From assembly GCF_000385335.1 (NCBI RefSeq), contig NZ_ARWA01000001.1, positions 946,001 to 1,010,000 of the forward strand: 64,000 bases of DNA, given 5' to 3'. This document shows, piece by piece, positions 19,329 to 27,635 of this stretch. Position 1 is the stretch's first letter. Every line of letters starts with the position of its first letter. The position numbers and the translations under genes were made by a program. This stretch comes from Methyloferula stellata AR4. Lineage in GTDB: Bacteria; Pseudomonadota; Alphaproteobacteria; Rhizobiales; Beijerinckiaceae. The notes under the pieces were generated by a model, which made no database searches, had not been told where the DNA came from, and saw nothing but the letters and a program-made list of their open reading frames with translations.

Positions 19329-20131
19329 GCTGGCGCGAATTCTGGAACGAACCGCATTCGATCTATGTCAGCGCCCGCCATAGGCTCTTGCATTACGATC
19401 GCATCGCCAAGGATATAGCGGCGCTCGTTCCATCACCCGATGCGCTAGATCACGTTCATGATTTTGGATCGAATCGATCCAAAATCATGAACGTGATCGA
19501 TTCTACTAATTTAGAGCGGGATGCGGGCGGAAAACCGCTGCACACTTTTCCTCATCCCGCTCTGGTGCTCGATTATGGATGCGGCGAGGCCTGGTCCGCC
19601 GATCTCGTCGCGCAAAAATGTGCGAAGCTCTATCTTCTCGACGCCGCGCCGAATGTGCGGGATAAATTGCGCCGGCGGTTCGAAGAAGAGCCCAGGATCT
19701 CGGTCTTGGACGAGGACGGCTTTCTCGGTTTGCCCGATGGCAGTCTCGACATGGTGGTCTGCAATTCGGTTTTGCAATATTTGCGTGCGGACGAAGCCGC
19801 GCGCCTCATTGAAATCTGGCATGACAAGATAAAGCAGGGCGGAAGGCTCGTTCTGGGCGATGTGATTCCGCCCGATCTTGGAACAGTGGATGACGTGAAA
19901 GCGTTGCTGACCTTCGCTTTCGAGGGCGGCTTTCTATTCGCGGCCTTGCGCGGGCTCGTCGCGACATTCTTTTCGAACTATCGCGCGCTACGCGAGGCGA
20001 TCGGGCTCACGACCTATACGCAAGAAGATATGCTCGCCTTGCTGTCATCGCATGGCTTCGCCGCCAAACGTGCCGACCGTAATATCGGCCATCATCAGGC
20101 GCGCATGACATTCGTCGCGACAAAAATTTAA
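19325..20131 (+). CDS. Class I SAM-dependent methyltransferase carrying an in-frame palindromic element
   Basis: 268 residues from the TTG at 19325, which overlaps the previous stop (TTGA) and has GAGG six bases upstream; an ATG at 19274 would overlap more. Motif I VLDYGCGEAWSADL, acidic motif LYLLDAAP and motif IV-like DMVVCNSVLQYL define the methyltransferase. Between residues 41 and 81, just before motif I, lie 39 residues encoded entirely by repeat family A (19447-19563). Without them the reading frame would pass from PSPDAL straight into VLDYGCG. The substrate is unknown. Coupling to the exported hydrolase suggests a shared pathway. Confidence 0.8.
   Translation: MSWREFWNEPHSIYVSARHRLLHYDRIAKDIAALVPSPDALDHVHDFGSNRSKIMNVIDSTNLERDAGGKPLHTFPHPALVLDYGCGEAWSADLVAQKCAKLYLLDAAPNVRDKLRRRFEEEPRISVLDEDGFLGLPDGSLDMVVCNSVLQYLRADEAARLIEIWHDKIKQGGRLVLGDVIPPDLGTVDDVKALLTFAFEGGFLFAALRGLVATFFSNYRALREAIGLTTYTQEDMLALLSSHGFAAKRADRNIGHHQARMTFVATKI
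19447..19563 (+). repeat. Family A two-hairpin element inserted in frame in the methyltransferase gene
   Basis: 117 bases, an exact multiple of three. The left half is a perfect 25-bp inverted repeat with a one-base loop (19448-19498). The right half pairs GAGCGGGATG with CATCCCGCTC around an inner GCGG/CCGC hairpin. Intergenic relatives are at 23019-23158, 42006-42120 and 44283-44399. All copies lack stop codons in the frame used here, ending in a HPAL- or HPDL-like peptide. Confidence 0.9.
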
Positions 20132-20154
20132 CGACTCTGGTCATTCAACACCTC

Positions 20155-20240
20155 CGTCATTGCGAGGAGCGGAGCGACGAAGCAATCCAGAATAAGGCCG
20201 GAGCGCGGCTCTGGATTGCTTCGCTGCGCTCGCAATGACG
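20155..20240. repeat. Intergenic palindromic repeat, family C copy 1
   Basis: The ends are CGTCATTGCG and CGCAATGACG, with an inner GAAGCAATCCAG / CTGGATTGCTTC pairing, so the whole 86 bases fold into one long hairpin. It lies between convergent genes (methyltransferase and pgeF), consistent with a bidirectional transcript end. A second copy is at 47131-47216. Confidence 0.85.
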
Positions 20241-20266
20241 CGGGGCCTAACTCCAATTAGATCGGC

Positions 20267-21040
20267 TCACACCAAAGCGATCGCGGCGATCTGACGGCCG
20301 TAATCGGCATCTTGCCGATGCGTGCAACGGCGATAGCTGAAGAAGCGCGTCTCGTCGGCATAGGTGTCGAGCGCCAGATTGGTGAAGCTCCCGACGCCGG
20401 CTTTTGTCAGACGCAGGCCGATGAAGCCAGGCAGATCGAAATAGGCATGGCCCTCGCGCGGTGACGGCTTGAAGAAGGCGCTGTAGGATTCAGCCATCCC
20501 GGCGAAGCGCGCGACAAATTCCGGCCCGACCTCATATGAATTTGGGCCGATCGTCGGACCGAGTACGGCTTTGATCTTCTCCCGCTTTGCGCCGAGCTTT
20601 TCCATCTGCGCCAGGGTTGCTTCCAAAATGCCGTCGAGCGCACCCTTCCAGCCGGCATGCGCGGCGCCGATCACGTGGGCTTCGGGTTCGACGAAAAGCG
20701 TGATCCCGCAATCGGCGCCGGTGACGCCAAGCGCGAGGCCGCGCGTCGCGGTCACGAGCCCGTCGCAACGGGGCCGCTCATCGCCGAAGGGCGCCTCGAC
20801 AATCAGGGCATCCGGCGAATGGATCTGATAGGGCACTAGAAGATGGGCCGGTTCGACGCCGAGATGCAGCGCCATGCGGCGGCGATTCTCGGCGACGGCT
20901 TCGGGATCGTCCTTCGATCCGACGCCGCCATTCAGCGAGGCATAGACGCCGGTCGAGACGCCGCCTTGGCGCGTGAAGAAACCGTGCCGGACGCCTTGCG
21001 TTTCAAGCTCGGTCGCGTGAAGGGCCAAAACATCGCTCAT
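20267..21040 (-). CDS. pgeF: Peptidoglycan editing factor / multicopper polyphenol oxidase family (YfiH)
   Basis: 257 residues. The family marks are HGFFTRQGGVSTG at the N-terminus, YQIHSPDA with a zinc His, GVTGADCGI with the Cys, and AAHAGWKGALDGIL with the second His. YfiH proteins act as purine nucleoside phosphorylases in vitro (adenosine deamination and phosphorolysis) and in E. coli remove wrongly incorporated L-Ser from peptidoglycan precursors. The start ATGA overlaps the stop of midA, so lgt, midA and pgeF form one tightly packed operon. Confidence 0.9.
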   Translation of the reverse strand: MSDVLALHATELETQGVRHGFFTRQGGVSTGVYASLNGGVGSKDDPEAVAENRRRMALHLGVEPAHLLVPYQIHSPDALIVEAPFGDERPRCDGLVTATRGLALGVTGADCGITLFVEPEAHVIGAAHAGWKGALDGILEATLAQMEKLGAKREKIKAVLGPTIGPNSYEVGPEFVARFAGMAESYSAFFKPSPREGHAYFDLPGFIGLRLTKAGVGSFTNLALDTYADETRFFSYRRCTHRQDADYGRQIAAIALV

Positions 21041-22134
21041 GCGGCATCTGCCTCGAAGCCTGGAGGAATGGCAAGGCCGGGGCTCGTCACCACCAGCACT
21101 TTGAAAAGCTCTGCCATGCTCGCGCGCGGACCCGCTTGCGGACCAGGACGCGCCAGCCGGTCGAGCGCCGCATCGATCTCTGTCTTTTGCCGCGCATCGG
21201 CTCTCTGAACGAGCTGCGCAGCGCGCGTAAAAATGCCGAGCCGCGTCAAAAACAGGCCCTGCGATATCGGACCATGCACCGCCGCGCCCGCTTTATACGC
21301 CGCTCGCGCGAGCCCGGCGAAATCGACATGCGCCGTGAGATCGGCTTGTCCCGGATCTTCGAGCACATTCGCAAAGCGATGATCGCGGACCGCCTGCAAG
21401 GTTTCGCCGAAGTGAAACGCATCCGAGCCATAATCGAGCGCAAGGAGCACAGAGGCCTCAGCGGTGAAGCGCGCAGCGATCTCGCTCATCATCTCCTGCG
21501 CCGCGAGGCCAAGTTCGAGAATTGTGCCGGGCGCAGCTTTCACGCCGATCTCCGGACTGGGCTCGGGCGCGAGACCGAAAGCGAGTCCACCATCGGGCGC
21601 CAGACCGACGAGCCGCTCGCGCCAGCCGCCATCGAAAACATAGTGGCGCACCGGCAAGGCGTCGAAGAACTCGTTTGCAATGACAATCATCGGTCCTTTC
21701 GGGACATCGTCCCATGCCAAGTGCCATGCCGGGGCTACGCCGCATGTGGAAAGCGTTTCGCGCTGCACAGCCGTAAATGTCTCGCTCGTCTCGACGAGAT
21801 GAACGTCGAGCGCGTCGAAGAACGTGGGCACGACGCGCGCGGCGCGCAAGGCATCCGCCATCAAGGTGCCGCGTCCGGGTCCAAGCTCGACCAGATGAAG
21901 ATGCGGCGGTTCGCCCATCAGGCGCCAGACCTCGGCGGCCCAGAGCCCTATCAATTCGCCGAACATTTGATGCACTTCCGGCGCGGTGATGAAGTCGCCC
22001 TCCGCGCCGATCGGGAGCCTGCTGCGGTAATAGCCGTGGATCGGATGGGCGAGCGCGAGCTTCATATAGAGTTCAAGGCTGATCGGGCCAGCCTCGGCGA
22101 TCATCGCTGCGATTTCTTGGTGGAGTGCGTTCAC
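21037..22134 (-). CDS. MidA/NDUFAF7-family SAM-dependent arginine methyltransferase
   Basis: 365 residues from a GTG at 22134 that overlaps the lgt stop as GTGA; a TTG at 22164 would be ten codons earlier. The family (DUF185) signatures are YMKLALAHPIHGYYRS at the N-terminus, the SAM loop VELGPGRGTLMADALR (about residues 83-98), VIANEFFDALPVRH and the C-terminal tail. In mitochondria NDUFAF7 methylates a complex I subunit, so a respiratory assembly role is likely here, by analogy only. It is the middle gene of the lgt-midA-pgeF operon. Confidence 0.88.
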   Translation of the reverse strand: MNALHQEIAAMIAEAGPISLELYMKLALAHPIHGYYRSRLPIGAEGDFITAPEVHQMFGELIGLWAAEVWRLMGEPPHLHLVELGPGRGTLMADALRAARVVPTFFDALDVHLVETSETFTAVQRETLSTCGVAPAWHLAWDDVPKGPMIVIANEFFDALPVRHYVFDGGWRERLVGLAPDGGLAFGLAPEPSPEIGVKAAPGTILELGLAAQEMMSEIAARFTAEASVLLALDYGSDAFHFGETLQAVRDHRFANVLEDPGQADLTAHVDFAGLARAAYKAGAAVHGPISQGLFLTRLGIFTRAAQLVQRADARQKTEIDAALDRLARPGPQAGPRASMAELFKVLVVTSPGLAIPPGFEADAA

Positions 22135-22976
22135 GTCGCGGCTTTCACGCGGTTCTTCTGCCAAGCATAGAGAAGACAGAGAAGGCCTGCGACGATCAAA
22201 GGCAAGGACAAGAACATGCCCATGGTCGCGCCGCCGAAAAGAAAGCCCAATTGCGGATCCGGTTCGCGAAAAAACTCGCAGAAGATTCGCGCCGTCCCAT
22301 AGCCTATGGCAAAAAGACCCGCCACGAGGCCCGGATGGCGCAAGGCGCCGAGACGGATCGCGATATAAAGCAGAATGAAGAGCGCAAGGCCTTCGAGGCC
22401 CGCCTCATAAAGCTGGCTTGGATGGCGCGGCAGCGGACCTGCGCCTGGAAAGATCATCGCCCATGGCACGTCGGTCGGGCGGCCCCAAAGCTCCGGCTTG
22501 ATGAAATTCGCGATACGGCCGAGACAAAGGCCGATCGGCGTCGCGGCGGACGCGATATCGGCGACGCTCATGATGGCGACCTTGTGCCGCCGTGCGAACA
22601 TAATCACCCCGAGCGCGGCGCCGACGAGGCCGCCATGAAACGACATGCCGCCTTTCCAGACCGCCGGGATCTCGGCAAGATTTTCAGCGTAGAAGCCGGG
22701 ATTGTAGAAGATCACATAGCCAAGCCTGCCGCCCAGGATAATGCCGACGGCTATATAGACGATGAGGTCGTCGATGCTGGTGACCGACGGGCGTGGCACT
22801 TTGGCCCAGAACGCGTCATGTCCGACAAGGTAGCGCGCATAGGCCCAGCCCAGGATGAGGCCCGCGATATAGGCGAGCGCATACCATCTGATCGGAAGCG
22901 GCCCGATATTGACGAGCACGGGGTCGATCGTCGGATAGGCGATCAAGAGCGGCCAAAGCAATGCGGAGAAACCCAT
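22131..22976 (-). CDS. lgt: Prolipoprotein diacylglyceryl transferase
   Basis: 281 residues from the ATG at 22976 (AAGG upstream; the TTG directly before is less likely). Seven or so transmembrane helices are visible, with the family signature GRIANFIKPELWGRPTDVPW (about 145-164) and RHPSQLYEA. The inner-membrane enzyme moves diacylglycerol from phosphatidylglycerol to the lipobox Cys of prelipoproteins. It is the first gene of the minus-strand operon with midA and pgeF and overlaps midA by four bases. Confidence 0.96.
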   Translation of the reverse strand: MGFSALLWPLLIAYPTIDPVLVNIGPLPIRWYALAYIAGLILGWAYARYLVGHDAFWAKVPRPSVTSIDDLIVYIAVGIILGGRLGYVIFYNPGFYAENLAEIPAVWKGGMSFHGGLVGAALGVIMFARRHKVAIMSVADIASAATPIGLCLGRIANFIKPELWGRPTDVPWAMIFPGAGPLPRHPSQLYEAGLEGLALFILLYIAIRLGALRHPGLVAGLFAIGYGTARIFCEFFREPDPQLGFLFGGATMGMFLSLPLIVAGLLCLLYAWQKNRVKAAT

Positions 22977-23018
22977 CAAGACCAGCCTTTTCGAATTTTG
23001 TCGCGTCCTCGCGCCGCT

Positions 23019-23158
23019 CTAGATCGGGATGAGGAAAAGTGTGAGCGGTTTTCCGCCCGCATCCTGCTCTAAAACTATTAGAGTCGATCACGTTCATGAT
23101 TTTGGATAACCCAATTCTGGTATGCCCGAGTTGGGTTATCCAAAATCATCGTGATCTA
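23019..23158 (-). repeat. Family A two-hairpin element with enlarged apical stem (lgt-ubiK gap)
   Basis: On the minus strand it has the same order of parts as the copy in the methyltransferase. The apical stem is longer: GGATAACCCAA and TTGGGTTATCC close around a 12-base loop. It lies in the divergent gap between lgt and the ubiK-like gene, so unlike most other repeats it is at no stop codon. Confidence 0.85.
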
Positions 23159-23261
23159 ATGCCCCGACGAATCCAACGCTGTCAAAGCCGGGGCGATATG
23201 ATAAATGATCCTGAAGCACCAGTCTAAACAGCGGCTGGAACCTTAATATCAGGAGTGCGTC

Positions 23262-23552
23262 ATGCGTGAGACTCGCGGCCGTGTCTTTGACGACTTCACC
23301 CGCCTGATGGGCGATGCGGCGGGTATGGCCCAAGGGGTTCGCCGCGAATTCGAACAGGTGGTCAAGGGCCAGTTCGAGCGCTGGCTTTCGACGCTCGACG
23401 TGGTGAGCCGCGAAGAATTCGAGGCGGTCAAAGAGATGGCCGCGCGCGCCCGCGATGAGAACGACAAGCTTGAGGCAAGGTTGGCGGCGCTCGAAGCCAA
23501 GCTCGGCGGCGCTCAAAATACCCCATCCGGCTCGGGCGATTCCACCGATTGA
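23262..23552 (+). CDS. UbiK-family (BMFP domain) ubiquinone biosynthesis accessory protein
   Basis: 96 residues. The first half contains FDDFTRLMGDAAGMAQGVRREFEQ, the second an amphipathic coiled coil typical of the family (VSREEFEAVKEMAARARDEND, then LEARLAALEAKL). UbiK (YqiC) binds membranes as a trimer and assists the Ubi enzyme complex in E. coli; in alphaproteobacteria its role is inferred. It has a ribosome-binding site (AGGAG) before the ATG and stands alone. Confidence 0.85.
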   Translation: MRETRGRVFDDFTRLMGDAAGMAQGVRREFEQVVKGQFERWLSTLDVVSREEFEAVKEMAARARDENDKLEARLAALEAKLGGAQNTPSGSGDSTD

Positions 23553-23905
23553 GACGGCGCCCGCAGGCCGCATTTTTCTGAGCGCATTGAATCAAAGAGC
23601 ATTGCCAAACCGGAACGCCGAAAGGCGCGAGTGATTCGCGTAGCGCGCGAATCAGATGTTACGATTCAATGAACTGTGAGCGGTTTTTTCCTCCACCGAT
23701 AAAGTACGGCGGGCCTGTTGCATTGGAGGGCTTCGTTGTGATTCCGTGCAGTCAGACGAAGCGAGTTTGAGTCGCATGACTCAGGGGCTGCCGCTTCGCC
23801 TTAAGTCTTGGTCGGACAGCATGGCCATATAGCTGTGCAGGGTTTCGCCGCGTTCTGCTTTTCGCATCCTCTTGGCAAAGCCGGGGGCTGCATGTCTCGG
23901 GGCAC
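23553..23905. other. Gene-free stretch with nested inverted repeats
   Basis: 353 bases after the ubiK-like gene. The region 23585-23671 is bounded by CATTGAATC and GATTCAATG, with an inner palindrome GATTCGCG / CGCGAATC (23633-23653). No other copy is in the window. No gene seen. Confidence 0.6.
23585..23671. repeat. 87-bp element with 9-bp terminal inverted repeats
   Basis: Terminal CATTGAATC / GATTCAATG and an inner GATTCGCG / CGCGAATC palindrome suggest a small folded repeat like families A-D. It is 30 bases after the ubiK-like stop. Confidence 0.5.
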
Positions 23906-24412
23906 ATGGTAATGTCGCTTTCTCAAATCGAGCTCGAGCGCAACGAACATCCCGTGGATATTATCGAAAGATTTGCCGCCCATAACGAATGGTCCTTCGA
24001 TCGCGACGAAGAGGATGAAATCTCGATTTCCGTTTCGGGCGGATGGACGGATTATAATCTCGCCTTCACCTGGCTCGCTGAACTCGAAGCGTTGCATCTG
24101 GCCTGTTCCTTCGATCTCAAAGTGCCTCAGGTGCGCCGCAACGAAGTTTTGTCGCTCGTCTCGCTCGTCAACGAACAGCTTTGGATCGGCCATTTCGACA
24201 TCTGGCCGAAAGAGGGCGTCGTGATGTTCCGGCATTCGTTTCTGCTGACCGGCGGCGCCGAACTCAACAGCAGCCAGTGCGAGGCGGCTTTGAGCCAGGC
24301 GGTCATGGCCTGCGAGCGCTATTATCAAGCCTTCCAATTCGTCGTCTGGGCCGGTAAATCGGGACGCGAGGCATTGGATACGGCGATGATCGAAACACAA
24401 GGCGAAGCCTGA
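23906..24412 (+). CDS. YbjN domain-containing protein
   Basis: 168 residues. The YbjN fold is recognised from the alternating strands and helices NEWSFDRDEEDEISISV, NLAFTWLAELEALHLACSF and the helix region SSQCEAALSQAVMACERYYQAFQFVVW. It resembles type III secretion chaperones in fold. The molecular role is unknown, with proposed links to stress and motility in E. coli. An ATG two codons later is also possible. The proC start is one base after its stop, so both are probably co-translated. Confidence 0.88.
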   Translation: MVMSLSQIELERNEHPVDIIERFAAHNEWSFDRDEEDEISISVSGGWTDYNLAFTWLAELEALHLACSFDLKVPQVRRNEVLSLVSLVNEQLWIGHFDIWPKEGVVMFRHSFLLTGGAELNSSQCEAALSQAVMACERYYQAFQFVVWAGKSGREALDTAMIETQGEA

Positions 24413-24413
24413 T

Positions 24414-25238
24414 ATGGCGGAGCAAGGCGCGGATCAGTTTCCCGCCTCTCTGCTTCTCATCGGCGCCGGGAAGATGGGCGGCGCTCTGCTCGATGGCTGG
24501 CTCCGGCTCGGTTTCGATCCGCGGCATATCAGCATCATTGATCCGGAGCCCGATCCGCGGATCGTCGCTCTCGCGCGAGAAAAAGGCCTCGGCCTCGGCG
24601 CGCCCGCATCGCCTCCCGAGGCGCTCGTTCTGGCCGTAAAGCCGCAAATGCTCGAGACGGCAATGCCGAGCATGTTGCGCGTCATGACGCAGGGCACGCT
24701 CATTCTATCCATTCTCGCCGGGAAGACGCTCGCCAATCTGGAAGCGCGTTTGGGAGACGGGAGGCCCATCGTGCGGGCCATGCCCAATCTGCCGGCCTCT
24801 GTCGGACACGGCATCACCGGCGCCGTCGCAAACGCGGCCGTCACGCCGGCGCAACGGAAAAAGGCCGATGCGCTGCTCGCAGCGGTCGGCCGCGTCGAAT
24901 GGCTCGAGGACGAAAGCCTAATCGATGCGCTAACCGCTATTTCCGGGTCCGGCCCCGCTTATGTTTTCTACCTTGTGGAATGCCTTGCGGAGGCGGGTGT
25001 CGAAGCGGGTCTGCCGCCAGATCTCGCAGCGCGTCTCGCGCGGGCGACGCTCGAAGGTGCGGGCGAATTGCTGGCCGCCAGCGAGCTCGATCCGGGCACC
25101 TTGCGCCGCAATGTGACCTCGCCTGGCGGGACGACGGCCGCCGCGCTGGAGGTTTTGATGGCGGAGGACGGGCTTTTACCCCTGCTAAAAAAAGCCGTTC
25201 TCGCCGCCAAGCGCCGCGCCGGGGAACTGGCGGGCTAA
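24414..25238 (+). CDS. proC: Pyrroline-5-carboxylate reductase
   Basis: 274 residues. The N-terminal NAD(P)-binding loop is LIGAGKMGGALLDGWL. The family signature near the C-terminus has ALTAISGSGPAYVFYLVECL (about residues 172-191) and TSPGGTTAAALEVL. It catalyses the last step of proline biosynthesis, reducing 1-pyrroline-5-carboxylate. It follows the ybjN gene with a one-base gap and is probably transcribed with it and possibly with the TetR-type gene behind it. Confidence 0.95.
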   Translation: MAEQGADQFPASLLLIGAGKMGGALLDGWLRLGFDPRHISIIDPEPDPRIVALAREKGLGLGAPASPPEALVLAVKPQMLETAMPSMLRVMTQGTLILSILAGKTLANLEARLGDGRPIVRAMPNLPASVGHGITGAVANAAVTPAQRKKADALLAAVGRVEWLEDESLIDALTAISGSGPAYVFYLVECLAEAGVEAGLPPDLAARLARATLEGAGELLAASELDPGTLRRNVTSPGGTTAAALEVLMAEDGLLPLLKKAVLAAKRRAGELAG

Positions 25239-25334
25239 ACTCTCTTTTTCATGCAGGCCTTGGAAGTGCCGCCTTGGCGGCCTAAACTGCTTCATCCGGC
25301 CAAATCTTCGTCCGGAGCGTGTGAGGAGAGCGTG

Positions 25335-26063
25335 ATGGCGCAGAGCCACGAGAATGGGGCACAGGGCACGGCCATGCCGCCGGCGGATGCGAAATCGGCG
25401 ATCATCGACGCGCTTTTGGAATTGGCCGGCGAACGGAGCTGGGAAGACATCACCATTACCGATGTCGCCACGCGGGCCAATGTCTCGCTGTCGGCCTTCC
25501 GCGATCTTTTCCCCTCGAAAGGCGCGGTGCTTTCCGCCTTTCTGCGCAAGATCGACAAGGTCGTGCTTGATGGCACGACCGGCGATCTTGCCGACGAGCC
25601 GGCCAAGGAACGCTTGTTCGATGTCTTGATGCGGCGCCTCGACGCGCTGGCGCCTTATAAGCTCGGCCTCGAAGGCATCGCCGAATGGCTGCGCCGCGAT
25701 CCGATCGCCGCGACCGCGATCAATGGGCTCGAACTCAACTCCATGCGCTTCATGCTGGAGGCGGCCGGTATCGACTCCGAAGGGACCGTCGGCGCCTTGA
25801 AGCTGCAAGGCCTGGTGCTCGCCTGGGCGCGGGTGCTGCGCACTTGGTTCACGGATGACGATCCGGGCTTCGCGCCGACCATGGCGGCGCTCGATCGCGA
25901 ATTGACGAATGGCGGCAAATTCGTCGCGCGCGCCGAAGATCTGAACCGTCTCGCTTCGCCGCTCTTTTCGCTCGCCCGCGCGCTTTGGGAGCGGCGGCGC
26001 ACGACCCGCGGCTCGCGCGACACGAAGTGGGACGATGAAAAGCCGGAGCGGGTCGTATTGTAA
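25335..26063 (+). CDS. TetR-family transcriptional regulator
   Basis: 242 residues from the ATG at 25335 with GGAGAG upstream. The N-terminal helix-turn-helix (about 19-65) reads AIIDALLELAGERSWEDITITDVATRANVS and the recognition helix LSAFRDLFPSKGAVLSAFL, a TetR layout. The C-terminal ligand domain resembles the COQ9-like alphaproteobacterial TetR group in length and in the EGIAEWLRRDP segment. The ligand and targets are not visible. A family B repeat overlaps its TAA stop. Confidence 0.85.
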   Translation: MAQSHENGAQGTAMPPADAKSAIIDALLELAGERSWEDITITDVATRANVSLSAFRDLFPSKGAVLSAFLRKIDKVVLDGTTGDLADEPAKERLFDVLMRRLDALAPYKLGLEGIAEWLRRDPIAATAINGLELNSMRFMLEAAGIDSEGTVGALKLQGLVLAWARVLRTWFTDDDPGFAPTMAALDRELTNGGKFVARAEDLNRLASPLFSLARALWERRRTTRGSRDTKWDDEKPERVVL

Positions 26064-26113
26064 AGCATGATCCCGAAAGTTGCAGAGTTTTCGGATAAGA
26101 TCATGCGTTAAAG
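26062..26113. repeat. Stop-codon-abutting hairpin repeat, family B copy 2 (after tetR-like gene)
   Basis: It begins in the TAA stop: TAAAGCATGATCC. Outer arms GCATGATC / GATCATGC enclose an inner CCGAAA / TTTTCGG hairpin. The right edge GCGTTAAAG mirrors the left. Confidence 0.85.
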
Positions 26114-26204
26114 CCAAGCGCAGGCCGCGATTCAATCTGAAGCGATGGCCCCGTTTGTGCGCAAAGACCCTAATAGTTTATTAACGACGTATGCATAAAC
26201 CTGG

Positions 26205-27560
26205 ATGCTGTTACCACGCATGCGGGTTGCGATGACCGAAGCCTCCGCCCTCAATCGCGACGATTTTGGATCGCGCCCGCCCAAGATCGGTGCGGTCGAT
26301 TCTCAGCTTGTTCCGGAGCCGAGAGCTGCCTGGACGCTGAATTACAAGCGGCTCCTGAACGCTGTCTTTTTGGTTTGCTCGATCAGCGGCTCGATCGTTT
26401 TCATCGAGCCTTCGCCTTATGACTTTTTGATCCTTCTCACGCTCCTTTTATGGATCATCGGCGGATTTTCGATTCATCGCGCCGTATTGCCCTTCATTAT
26501 CCTGCTCGAAATGTGGGTGCTTGGCGGCTTCATTGGGCTTATCCCCTATTGGAACGAGCCCGACCCGCAGAGCTTCATGTGGCATACGCTGTTCATCTCG
26601 ACGACCGGCGTCTTCTATGCGCTGTTCTTTTCGGAGAATTCGAAGCAGCGCATCGATATCTGCCTCAAGGGATATACGATCAGTTGCGTTCTGGCCGCGG
26701 TGATCGCCATCGTGACATGGATGGGCACTTTCGGTTCGGGCGAGGAGCTCATCAAGGACGGTCGCGCGATGATCCCGTTCAAGGATCCGAACGTGCTCGG
26801 GTCCTATATGGTGCCGGGCATTCTCTACCTGGTGCAAAAGCTTCTCTTAGGCCGCACGCGATTTCTGCTGCTGACCTTGGTTTCCCTGGCGCTCTCGGTC
26901 ACGGCGCTTTTCCTATCCTTCTCGCGCGGCTCCTGGGGCGCCGCCATCGTCTCGATTTTCCTGCTGACCGCCATGTCGCTCTATACGGCGGATTCGCGGC
27001 GTATGCGGCGGCGCATCATCTTCGCCGCCTTCTTTGTCGCGGCGGCCGCCGTCATCGCGCTGCTCATTGCGCTCAGCAACGCCCAGATCCGCGAATTCTT
27101 TTTTATGCGCGCGACGGTGACCCAGGAATATGACGAAGGACCGACCGGCCGCTTCGGCAATCAATTGCGTTCGATCCCCATGCTGCTCGAACTGCCGAAC
27201 GGCTTTGGTCCGCTGCGCTTCCGGCTGGTCTTCGGGATCGAGCCGCATAATGCCTTTATCAATGCCTTCGCATCGAACGGCTGGCTCGGCGGCTTCGTCT
27301 TCATCGGCATGGTCCTGACGACGGCCTATGTCGGGTTCAGAGGTTCGTTTTTGCGCTCGCCCTATCTGCGCGAAATGCAGATCATCTGGTGCGCGACCTT
27401 CGTGTTCTTCCTGCAAGCGCTGCAAATCGACATCGATCACTGGCGCATGTTCTACATTACCTTGGGCGCGGTCTGGGGGATCGAGGCCGCGCGCATCAGA
27501 TGGCTCCAATCAGGCTCGCCGCAGCCACGTCAGGCGCTAGCCTCCGCGAGACCGCCATAA
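26205..27560 (+). CDS. O-antigen ligase / polymerase-like membrane protein (Wzy_C type)
   Basis: 451 residues with about ten transmembrane helices. The large periplasmic loop and the segment SRGSWGAAIVSIFLL correspond to the Wzy_C ligase region; FGIEPHNAFINAFASNGWLGGF matches the conserved H-N-x-(F/Y) motif of ligases. Proteins of this family polymerise or attach polysaccharide chains on the outer face of the inner membrane. Start ATGs at 26205, 26220 and 26232 are all possible. It heads a set with a flippase and a GT2 enzyme. Confidence 0.82.
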   Translation: MLLPRMRVAMTEASALNRDDFGSRPPKIGAVDSQLVPEPRAAWTLNYKRLLNAVFLVCSISGSIVFIEPSPYDFLILLTLLLWIIGGFSIHRAVLPFIILLEMWVLGGFIGLIPYWNEPDPQSFMWHTLFISTTGVFYALFFSENSKQRIDICLKGYTISCVLAAVIAIVTWMGTFGSGEELIKDGRAMIPFKDPNVLGSYMVPGILYLVQKLLLGRTRFLLLTLVSLALSVTALFLSFSRGSWGAAIVSIFLLTAMSLYTADSRRMRRRIIFAAFFVAAAAVIALLIALSNAQIREFFFMRATVTQEYDEGPTGRFGNQLRSIPMLLELPNGFGPLRFRLVFGIEPHNAFINAFASNGWLGGFVFIGMVLTTAYVGFRGSFLRSPYLREMQIIWCATFVFFLQALQIDIDHWRMFYITLGAVWGIEAARIRWLQSGSPQPRQALASARPP

Positions 27561-27635
27561 CCTCCTCCGCGGTATATATTTTAAATATTTTCATCGAAGC
27601 TGCGCTACGCGGAGAGCCCCTATCCGAATTGACAC

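Noticed and set aside
22816-23097. 93-codon minus-strand frame upstream of lgt
   Set aside because: It is made of the family A element plus the lgt 5' region. It is useful as proof that the element is open in this frame but is not a gene.
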